Assembly: GCA_002710745.1 (NCBI GenBank)
Contig: PALW01000029.1
Coordinates: forward strand, 2,397-15,733
DNA length: 13,337 nt
Direction: 5' to 3'
Source of the DNA: Porticoccaceae bacterium
GTDB lineage: Bacteria; Pseudomonadota; Gammaproteobacteria; Pseudomonadales; Porticoccaceae
Part shown: positions 7,846-13,337 of the stretch, in pieces
How the letters are laid out: the number at the start of each line of letters is the position of its first letter
How positions within the stretch are numbered: position 1 is the first letter of the stretch
Made by a program: the position numbers and the translations under genes
The notes under the pieces: generated by a model
What the model was told of the DNA's origin: nothing
The model's input: only the letters and a program-made list of their open reading frames with translations
Database searches by the model: none

Positions 7846-9226
7846 ATTGTTCTCTATATTTCTTCACTATCTGTAATGCAAATATATTTAGCACCAAGGT
7901 AACGACAAATAACATCAATCCCAAAGCAAATGCCGCAAGTGTTTTCGCGCTATCAAATTCCTGATCACCTGTTAACAGCGTTACTATTTGAACAGTGACA
8001 GTCGTAACGGCATCAAGTGGATTGACAGTTAGATTCGCTGCTAGCCCAGCAGCCATAACTACAATCATGGTCTCGCCAATCGCTCTAGACATTGCAAGTA
8101 AAATACCTCCTACAATTCCTGGCAAAGCTGCAGGTATGACAACTCTTTTCACAGTTTCTGAATGCGTAGCTCCCATCGCAAGAGAACCATCCCTCATGCT
8201 TTGAGGAACTGCGCTTATAACATCATCTGCAATCGACGAAATAAATGGAATGATCATAATTCCCATCACTGCACCTGCTGCAAGCGCACTTTCTGATGCA
8301 ATATCAAGCCCAACACTTTCTCCAAAGTCTCTAAGTACTGGTGCCACCGTAATTGCTGCGAAAAACCCATAAACGACCGTTGGAATTCCCGCTAAAATTT
8401 CTAAGGCAGGTTTTGCAATTGTTCTTACATTCAAACTTGCATACTCAGATAAATATATTGCAGACATTAACCCGATTGGGACCGCAATTATCATTGCTAC
8501 AAGCGATATTAGAATCGTGCCGACAAATAATGGCACCGCACCAAAACTTCCAGATGAGCCTACCTGATCTTCTCTAATTGCCGTTTGCGGACTCCATTCC
8601 AACCCAAAGACAAAATCAAAAAAGGGAACTTTTCGAAAAAACTGAATTGATTCAAACAAAACAGAAAAAATAATCCCAATAGTTGTAAAAATTGCAACAC
8701 AGGCAGAGACTAAAAGAATTCTCTCCATAATATTCTCGACCACAGGTCTTGCATTGAAATTTACAGAAACTTTTTGAGTTGCCCAATACAGACACAATGC
8801 CGCCATCAATATTGAGATTACAGTTATCGACCAACGAGAAATAGCTTCGAATTTCTGCATATGCGAAGCAGCATCAAGTTGCCAAGCTAAAACCGAATCA
8901 GCATAAATAATTCCCTCAGATATACTTGTGATTCTGTTGACCATAAGCTCATAATCAGAGGATTTCGAGGGCACAAACTCCTGAGGAATCTTATCCACAA
9001 CTAGTCTTTCAATGACTATCTGATCTAGCGATATCCAAAGAGTTAAAAATATTGATACAGGTATTAATGTAAATAGAACAGAGTATGCACCGTAATAGCT
9101 CGGCAATGAGGGTAAAGATCTTATCCCTCCGAGCTTGCCCGCGACAGATATTGATCGATTTTGACTCGTGTAGAAAGCGAATACTGATATAAGAAGTAAA
9201 AGGAGTACGAGCGTACTAATTTGCAT
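7838..9226 (-). CDS. pstC: Phosphate ABC transporter permease PstC, long form
   Basis: Partner permease of PstA. At 462 residues it exceeds E. coli PstC (319) by about 140, nearly all at the N-terminus: two hydrophobic segments (about 3-19 and 45-66), a polar section (67-130) that includes the charged stretch before WSITVISILMAALCLYW (132-148), and then the conserved core from about residue 165. Core membrane segments lie near 170-195, 231-259, 275-297, 311-331, 366-397 and 428-453. The EAA coupling loop is DGSLAMGATHSET (346-358), and SRAIGETM (380-387) and the TLLTGDQEF ending are typical of the family. ATG 9226 has AAAGGA upstream with a 10-nt gap. It is separated from pstS by 65 nt that contain a long hairpin. 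Confidence 0.96.
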   Translation of the reverse strand: MQISTLVLLLLLISVFAFYTSQNRSISVAGKLGGIRSLPSLPSYYGAYSVLFTLIPVSIFLTLWISLDQIVIERLVVDKIPQEFVPSKSSDYELMVNRITSISEGIIYADSVLAWQLDAASHMQKFEAISRWSITVISILMAALCLYWATQKVSVNFNARPVVENIMERILLVSACVAIFTTIGIIFSVLFESIQFFRKVPFFDFVFGLEWSPQTAIREDQVGSSGSFGAVPLFVGTILISLVAMIIAVPIGLMSAIYLSEYASLNVRTIAKPALEILAGIPTVVYGFFAAITVAPVLRDFGESVGLDIASESALAAGAVMGIMIIPFISSIADDVISAVPQSMRDGSLAMGATHSETVKRVVIPAALPGIVGGILLAMSRAIGETMIVVMAAGLAANLTVNPLDAVTTVTVQIVTLLTGDQEFDSAKTLAAFALGLMLFVVTLVLNIFALQIVKKYREQYE

Positions 9227-9243
9227 AGCGTGTATTCCTTTAG

Positions 9244-9276
9244 AAAGTAGATCCTGAAATTTTCAGGACCTACTTT
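9244..9276 (-). promoter_or_regulatory. Long hairpin between pstS and pstC
   Basis: Two 16-nt arms (9244-9259 and 9261-9276) are inverted copies with one difference, which on the minus-strand RNA is a G-U wobble, so the whole arm can pair: AAAGUAGGUCCUGAAA with its complement. The turn is tight, so the innermost A-U pairs probably open. After the stem the RNA reads only UUUCUAAAGG, too few U for a strong terminator. Placed directly after the pstS stop, it probably stabilises pstS mRNA or ends part of the transcripts, giving the excess of binding protein over permease that such operons usually need. The pairing is seen; the role is inferred. Confidence 0.7.
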
Positions 9277-9291
9277 GTCAGACTGAAAAGC

Positions 9292-10350
9292 TTATTGCAA
9301 CGGTTCTTTACCAGTCATTGCGGTCAGACTTCTTGTGTTCTTTGCTGCCAAAAATCTTTCCTCCTCTGGAAGAGGTATCATTCCTTTATCAGCAAGATAT
9401 CCGTCCTCGCCCCAAGCTCTCTCACTAGTAAATTCTCTCAAAAACCCCTTAATACCAGGAACAACTCCGATGTGGGCTTTTTTAACATAAAAGTACAAAG
9501 GTCTTGAGATGGAGTAAGATTTGTCAGCAATGGAATCAAAAGTTGGAGAGATAGATTCAATTTTAGATCCTTTTACTTTGTCAGCGTTTTGGTCAAGAAA
9601 ACTGAATCCAAAAATACCAAGTGCATCAGGATTCGCATTTAATTTTTGAACGATTAAATTATCATTCTCTCCTGCTTCCACATAATGCCCGTCTTCCCTG
9701 ACCGTGTGGCAGATTTGCTTATATGCATTTTTGTCTGTCTTTTTTAGTTTCGCAATCCAATCAAAGGTTTTGCATCCTCCCTCTAATCCCAATTCAGCAA
9801 ATGCGTCTCGAGTCCCTGAGGTTGGAGGAGGTCCCAAAACCTCGATCTCAAGGTCAGGCAAATCTGAGTTCACCTCTTTCCATGAAGTATATGGATTTTC
9901 TATCAACTCTCCCTCTTTGTCAGTTGGAACCATCTCAGCAAGCGCAAGAAAAAGATCTTTTCGAGATATGTTAAGGTCTGCAGCTTCTACAGCATTAGCA
10001 ATGACAATTCCATCATATCCAATTTGAACTTCTATAATTTCCTCTACACCATTCTCCATACATCTCTCGAACTCTGATTTTTTCATTCTCCGAGATGAGT
10101 TTGTAATATCCGGGTGGTTGACACCAACTCCAGAGCAGAAGAGCTTCATCCCGCCACCAGATCCAGTAGATTCAATGGTCGGAGTTAGACTGCCACTTGA
10201 CCGTCCGTATCTCTCAGCAACAACTGTCGAGAAGGGATAGACCGTTGACGAACCTACTACTTGAATTCCGTCCCGTGACATTGCATAAGAACTGAGCAGT
10301 GCACTCAAAAGAATACTAAACACTGAAAGAATTGACATGATTGATCGCAT
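9292..10350 (-). CDS. pstS: Periplasmic phosphate-binding protein PstS
   Basis: Binds inorganic phosphate in the periplasm and delivers it to PstC-PstA. Of 352 residues, 1-23 form a Sec signal peptide (hydrophobic core MSILSVFSILLSALLSS, likely cleavage after SYA). Phosphate-binding loops are clear: GSSTVYPF (33-40), STGSGGGMKLFC (61-72), and PTSGTRDAF (176-184). The mature protein has four cysteines (72, 97, 193, 214), allowing two disulfides. Seen also: IGYDGIVI (110-117), typical of the family. ATG 10350 has GGAG upstream with an 8-nt gap. It is the first gene of pstSCAB-phoU and is divergent from a porin gene; the shared upstream region has a Pho-box-like array pointing toward pstS, so strong induction under phosphate limitation is expected. 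Confidence 0.97.
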   Translation of the reverse strand: MRSIMSILSVFSILLSALLSSYAMSRDGIQVVGSSTVYPFSTVVAERYGRSSGSLTPTIESTGSGGGMKLFCSGVGVNHPDITNSSRRMKKSEFERCMENGVEEIIEVQIGYDGIVIANAVEAADLNISRKDLFLALAEMVPTDKEGELIENPYTSWKEVNSDLPDLEIEVLGPPPTSGTRDAFAELGLEGGCKTFDWIAKLKKTDKNAYKQICHTVREDGHYVEAGENDNLIVQKLNANPDALGIFGFSFLDQNADKVKGSKIESISPTFDSIADKSYSISRPLYFYVKKAHIGVVPGIKGFLREFTSERAWGEDGYLADKGMIPLPEEERFLAAKNTRSLTAMTGKEPLQ

Positions 10351-10403
10351 ATTTATTTCTCCAAATTTTAAGAATATTTGTGTTGCTTGACCTCACATGA
10401 ATC

Positions 10404-10437
10404 AGTTTATGGCAGAAATATTTCAGAAATATTACAA
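10404..10437 (-). promoter_or_regulatory. Candidate Pho box array and -10 of pstS
   Basis: Read on the minus strand: heptamers TTGTAAT (10431-10437), CTGAAAT (10420-10426) and CTGCCAT (10409-10415), spaced exactly 11 nt apart with ATTT spacers. They match the PhoB half-site CTGTCAT at 5, 5 and 6 of 7 positions. Ten nt past the second half-site is TAAACT (10404-10409), a 4/6 match to a -10 hexamer, which would place the transcript start near 10397 and leave a leader of about 47 nt. Used as a pair, the second and third half-sites have a poorer -10, so the first pair is preferred. No computation was possible; position upstream of pstS makes a PhoB site expected. Confidence 0.55.
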
Positions 10438-10465
10438 AAAACTGTTTTTGTCTCTTTTTGTAATA
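10430..10465. repeat. Perfect 11-bp inverted repeat centred between two divergent Pho boxes
   Basis: TATTACAAAAA (10430-10440) and its exact reverse complement TTTTTGTAATA (10455-10465) flank 14 nt. The first half-site of the pstS Pho box (minus strand) lies in the left arm and that of the porin Pho box (plus strand) in the right arm. A further partial copy, TTTTTGT at 10445-10451, sits in the centre and could pair with the left arm instead. The symmetry follows from the two promoters facing outward. Confidence 0.8.
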
Positions 10466-10491
10466 AAAGTGTCATATATATTAAATATAGT
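10458..10491 (+). promoter_or_regulatory. Candidate Pho box and -10 of the porin gene
   Basis: TTGTAATAAAAGTGTCAT (10458-10475) consists of two heptamers, TTGTAAT and GTGTCAT, 11 nt apart with an AAAA spacer. They match CTGTCAT at 5 and 6 of 7 positions, the best Pho-box-like site I see in the window. Exactly 10 nt further is TATAGT (10486-10491), 5/6 to the -10 consensus. In E. coli pho promoters the box replaces the -35 element at just this distance. The predicted start near 10498 leaves a leader of about 49 nt before the porin ATG, with GAGG as ribosome binding site. Confidence 0.6.
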
Positions 10492-10546
10492 TTTGATGTT
10501 AGTGAAATAAAAATGAAACATTTATTAAATAATCGAGGCAAAAATC

Positions 10547-11497
10547 ATGCGACTCAAATTATCTCTCCTCTTTCTAGTTTTTACTTCAGTTTGCTTCATG
10601 AGTATTGCAAACGGAGCTGAAATATATGGAAAAGCAAATCTATCAATTACGAATTCTGATGACAACGGATCTGGACAATGGAATTTAAACAGTAATGCAT
10701 CAAGACTTGGTATAAAAGGTACGAATAGCATAGGCGATGATCTTGAAGTCATCTATCAAGTTGAATACGAAATATGTATTGATGATGGAGATTGCAAAGG
10801 GCAAAGCTTCAAGCAAAGAAATTCATTTGTAGGTATAAAGAGTCAGTATGGAACTCTATTTACAGGAAAACATGATACACCCACAAAACTTGCACAAAAG
10901 AAAATTGATCTATTCAATGATTTAGAGGGCGATATTAAAAATACATTTGAAGGTGAAAATAGAGTATCAAATATAATTATTTACAGAACTCCAAATTTTT
11001 CAAACTTTACATCTATGGTTGCATTCGTTCCTGGTGAAGGAAGCGATTTAACTGGTGACGGTTCAACAGATTCATCAATAAATGATGGCATTTCTTACTC
11101 GATTAACTATGAGAAAGATGATCTTTACTTGAGCATTTCAGGCGATAAAGACATTGATAAAAAAGACCTCACTCGACTTGTCTCTCAATATAAAATTGGG
11201 AACTTTCAGATTGGGCTAATGTATCAAGATACTGATGATAATGTTGATTTTAATAATGAAACAGGATTTTTTGGAAGCCTGTCATATAAGGCATCAAGTA
11301 AAACTTCTATTAAGGCCCAATTCGGTTCACTGGATGGCGACACTCATGATGAGGACACATTTTCAATTGGAGCAGACTATAAGTTTGCTAAAAACACAAA
11401 GATGTTTGCTTTTTATACCCAAAACGAAGACACCATGTCTGATTCAGAGAAAGATGAGTTTTCCTCATTGGGCATAGGATTAGAACACAAATTCTAA
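10547..11497 (+). CDS. Outer-membrane porin, Gram-negative general porin type, probably phosphate-regulated
   Basis: A 316-residue beta-barrel porin forming a diffusion channel in the outer membrane. Residues 1-24 are a signal peptide (LLFLVFTSVCFMSI core, cleavage likely after NGA); the mature start EIYGKANLSI and the closing strand LGIGLEHKF with terminal Phe, the Bam recognition signal, are typical. SRLGIKGTNSIGDDLEVIYQVE (52-73) and FVGIKSQYGTLFTGKHDTP (94-112) match the first strands of the porin family; residues 108-140 should be loop 3, which narrows the pore, with Lys108, 114, 118 and 119. The protein as a whole is acidic: I count 48 Asp/Glu against 28 Lys/Arg in the mature chain. Cys77 and Cys83 could form a loop disulfide. 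ATG 10547 has GAGG 8 nt upstream. Divergent from pstS and behind a Pho-box-like site, so phosphate uptake is a fair guess; it is not an OprP-type porin by sequence. Confidence 0.88.
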   Translation: MRLKLSLLFLVFTSVCFMSIANGAEIYGKANLSITNSDDNGSGQWNLNSNASRLGIKGTNSIGDDLEVIYQVEYEICIDDGDCKGQSFKQRNSFVGIKSQYGTLFTGKHDTPTKLAQKKIDLFNDLEGDIKNTFEGENRVSNIIIYRTPNFSNFTSMVAFVPGEGSDLTGDGSTDSSINDGISYSINYEKDDLYLSISGDKDIDKKDLTRLVSQYKIGNFQIGLMYQDTDDNVDFNNETGFFGSLSYKASSKTSIKAQFGSLDGDTHDEDTFSIGADYKFAKNTKMFAFYTQNEDTMSDSEKDEFSSLGIGLEHKF

Positions 11498-11514
11498 TTA
11501 GCTCACATTTTAGT

Positions 11515-11544
11515 AAGGGAGCCATAAGAGCTCCCTTGTCTTTT
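11515..11544 (+). terminator. Rho-independent terminator of the porin gene
   Basis: An 8-bp stem, AAGGGAGC (11515-11522) with GCTCCCTT (11530-11537), closes a 7-nt loop and is followed by GTCTTTT. It begins 18 nt after the porin stop. The U tract is interrupted, so termination may be less than complete, but the porin appears to be a single-gene transcript. Confidence 0.8.
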
Positions 11545-11614
11545 ACAACTAAGTCTGCCTAAGTCCTCTATAGCCTTCAATCACATCAGATTTCACTCAT
11601 AATCAACATTGATC

Positions 11615-11629
11615 TGTGATAATCTCACA
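11615..11629. promoter_or_regulatory. Short dyad upstream of the acyl-CoA synthetase gene
   Basis: TGTGATAATCTCACA is a perfect 5+5 dyad, TGTGA and TCACA, with a 5-nt centre. The halves equal the CRP half-sites, but CRP needs a 6-nt centre, so another regulator is as likely. It includes GATAAT (11618-11623), a possible -10 element with a TG one base ahead, so a bound protein would cover the promoter. No matching -35 element is clear. Could be chance. Confidence 0.25.
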
Positions 11630-11658
11630 CGTGACGATCGATGCTTTTAAAGGCGCAT

Positions 11659-13287
11659 ATGACCAGAAAAGAATATGACAAATTCGATAAAGCGAATGCT
11701 AATTTCCAAGCGCTTACTCCGCTGAGCTTTATTGAAAGATCTGCAAAAGTATTTCCAGACCATCCCGCTATAGTTTATGGAGAGATCAAGTACTCATGGA
11801 AAGAGCTTTACGCTAGGACGATAAAACTAGCCTCTGCATTAACAAAGCTTGGTATTAAACACGGGGATACCGTTTCAATACTCTCGGCTAACACACCAGA
11901 AATGATCGAAGCCCACTTCGGTGTGCCAATGTCAGGAGCCGTGCTGAATACAATAAATACCCGGTTAGATGCAGAAACTATTGGTTATATTTTAAATCAC
12001 AGTGAAGCAAAAGTATTTATAGTAGATTCTGAACTCTCACCTCAAGCTGAGAGCGCAATAGAGTTATCAAAAAATAAAGATTTATATGTCATAGATATTG
12101 TAGATTTTCAAAATGCCAGAGAACCAAAAACGATAGGCCACATCACATATGACAAATTTATTGGAAGTGGTGATGCCGATTTTGACTGGCAGCTTCCAAA
12201 TGATGAGTGGAATGCAATTAGTCTAAACTACACTTCAGGCACCTCGGGCAAACCGAAAGGAGTGGTTTATCATCACCGAGGCTCATATCTAATGTCGATG
12301 GGTACAATTACTGATTGGGATCTTCCAAAACATCCCAAATATCTGTATACGGTACCTCTCTTTCACTGTAACGGATGGGGTCATGCATGGACAATGGCGG
12401 CACTAGCGGGGACAATTTTTTGCACACGAGTTGTTTTACCTGAAGAAATATTCAATTCAATAATAACTAACAAGATAACTCATTTCGGTGGAGCACCAAT
12501 TGTATTGAATATGTTACTGAACTCACCTGCAGCAAAAGATTTTAAATGTCAGCATCCAGTAGAAATTATGACCGCAGGTGCGCCACCACCAGCATCCATA
12601 CTTCAAGGCATAGAAAAGCTTGGGTTCAACGTGACCCAAGTCTATGGACTCACAGAAACTTATGGGCATACCGTAATGAGCACTTGGAATGTTGGCTGGA
12701 ATGGTTTTCAGACTGAACAAAAAGCTAAGCTCAAGGCAAGACAAGGAGTTGGAATGGTCCATACTGCGGGTTTAAAAGTTGTTGATCTCGAATCAGGAGA
12801 GCAAGTAAAGGAAGACGGTATACATACCGGAGAAATTCTTATTCGTGGAAATACAATCATGAAGGGATATCTGAAAGATTTAGAAAATACAAAAACTGTA
12901 TTTAAAAACGGTTGGTTCCATACTGGCGATATTGCAGTAATGCATCCGGATGGATATATAGAAATAAAAGATCGTTTAAAAGACATCATCATCTCTGGTG
13001 GCGAGAACATCTCTTCAGTAGAAATAGAGGATGTACTTCACAAGCATGAATCAGTATCGCTAGCCGCAGTTGTCGCAATATCAGACGAAAAATGGGGAGA
13101 AGTCCCGTGTGCATTTATAGAGTTAATTGAAGGTAAGTCGTTATCTGAAGATGAGATAGAGTTATTTTGTCGGCAACACCTTGCTGGATTTAAAAGGCCT
13201 AAAAAAGTTGTATTTTGCGAATTGCCAAAAACCGCAACGGGCAAAATACAAAAATATGAACTTCGAACGCGCGCAAGAGCCGGCTAA
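11659..13287 (+). CDS. Acyl-CoA synthetase, ANL superfamily, medium-chain/DmdB-like
   Basis: Adenylate-forming ligase that activates a carboxylic acid with ATP and couples it to coenzyme A in the cytoplasm. I start it at ATG 11659 (542 residues), which has AAAGG 5 nt upstream and fits the family N-terminus; ATG 11641 in the same frame would add six residues without a ribosome binding site. In this numbering: P-loop YTSGTSGKPKG (191-201), GLTETYG (330-336), the TGD motif (422-424), hinge RLKD (439-442), GGENIS (447-452), and TATGKIQK with the catalytic Lys529. The pattern PLFHCNGWGHAW (233-244) and AGAPPPAS (306-313) is typical of the group of medium-chain fatty acid and methylmercaptopropionate (DmdB) ligases. 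The substrate cannot be decided from sequence; no dmdA, C or D lies nearby. It follows the porin terminator and appears separately transcribed. Confidence 0.92.
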   Translation: MTRKEYDKFDKANANFQALTPLSFIERSAKVFPDHPAIVYGEIKYSWKELYARTIKLASALTKLGIKHGDTVSILSANTPEMIEAHFGVPMSGAVLNTINTRLDAETIGYILNHSEAKVFIVDSELSPQAESAIELSKNKDLYVIDIVDFQNAREPKTIGHITYDKFIGSGDADFDWQLPNDEWNAISLNYTSGTSGKPKGVVYHHRGSYLMSMGTITDWDLPKHPKYLYTVPLFHCNGWGHAWTMAALAGTIFCTRVVLPEEIFNSIITNKITHFGGAPIVLNMLLNSPAAKDFKCQHPVEIMTAGAPPPASILQGIEKLGFNVTQVYGLTETYGHTVMSTWNVGWNGFQTEQKAKLKARQGVGMVHTAGLKVVDLESGEQVKEDGIHTGEILIRGNTIMKGYLKDLENTKTVFKNGWFHTGDIAVMHPDGYIEIKDRLKDIIISGGENISSVEIEDVLHKHESVSLAAVVAISDEKWGEVPCAFIELIEGKSLSEDEIELFCRQHLAGFKRPKKVVFCELPKTATGKIQKYELRTRARAG

Positions 13288-13337
13288 TCCTAATAACATT
13301 CTCCTAGACTCAAAAAATTAAGAACTTATAATGAAGA
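13288..13337. other. Intergenic end of window
   Basis: Fifty AT-rich bases with no terminator hairpin visible after the acyl-CoA synthetase stop. An ATG at 13331 could open another gene, but only two codons are present and there is no ribosome binding site, so no gene is called. Confidence 0.5.

Noticed and set aside
10484..10519. Another minus-strand Pho-box-like site, GTTTCATTTTTATTTCAC, with TATATT 12 nt further, as the pstS promoter
   Set aside because: It matches fewer consensus positions, overlaps the leader and -10 of the porin, and would give a leader of over 120 nt; the array at 10409-10437 is nearer and better placed.
10525..10752. 75-codon minus-strand frame over the porin start
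   Set aside because: It runs antisense through the porin signal peptide region and has no features of a real protein.
11641..11658. Longer start ATG 11641 for the acyl-CoA synthetase
   Set aside because: No ribosome binding site upstream, whereas ATG 11659 has AAAGG at a good distance and agrees with the family N-terminus.
13331..13337. Start of a further gene at the right edge
   Set aside because: Only two codons are visible and there is no ribosome binding site.
1..13337. Mobile elements, CRISPR arrays, tRNA or rRNA genes, toxin-antitoxin or defence genes
   Set aside because: None seen on either strand; no transposase, integrase, spaced repeat array or cloverleaf was noticed, and the genes look like ordinary chromosomal ones.

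Overview
The window looks like a stretch of chromosome from an AT-rich, Gram-negative, probably marine gammaproteobacterium. The reasons are: isoprenoid genes in the gammaproteobacterial order ispA-dxs; a complete high-affinity phosphate operon whose PstA and PstC are of the long form common in marine Proteobacteria; an outer-membrane porin ending in phenylalanine; and secreted proteins with Sec signal peptides. This placement is inferred from gene content and protein resemblance only. No phage, transposon, CRISPR or RNA gene was seen.

Left part (1-3087, + strand): the 3' half of ispA (farnesyl diphosphate synthase), then dxs (first enzyme of the MEP isoprenoid pathway), then a glutathione-transferase-fold gene whose ATG overlaps the dxs stop. 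A secreted AbgB-like M20 amidohydrolase gene (3084-4493, - strand) converges on it, the two stop codons overlapping by 4 nt.

Middle part (4551-10350, - strand): the phosphate uptake operon pstS-pstC-pstA-pstB-phoU, encoding the periplasmic binding protein, two permeases, the ATPase and the signalling regulator. A 16-bp hairpin lies between pstS and pstC and probably lets pstS be expressed more than the rest. Downstream of phoU is a short frame resembling the C-terminal end of an exported protein, ended by a strong rho-independent terminator. Ahead of it lies a Pho-box-like array, so it may be what is left of a Pho-regulated gene.

Right part (10351-13337): a porin gene diverges from pstS. The intergenic region holds two outward-facing Pho-box-like arrays arranged symmetrically around a perfect 11-bp inverted repeat, which suggests PhoB controls both the porin (outer membrane entry) and the Pst system (inner membrane uptake). 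The porin gene ends at a terminator and is followed by an acyl-CoA synthetase of the medium-chain/DmdB-like group. phoB and phoR are not in the window.

The main points of interest are the three putative Pho boxes, which are my own reading and not database-supported, the damaged or miniature Pho-linked gene behind phoU, and a strongly acidic porin that appears to be phosphate-regulated.
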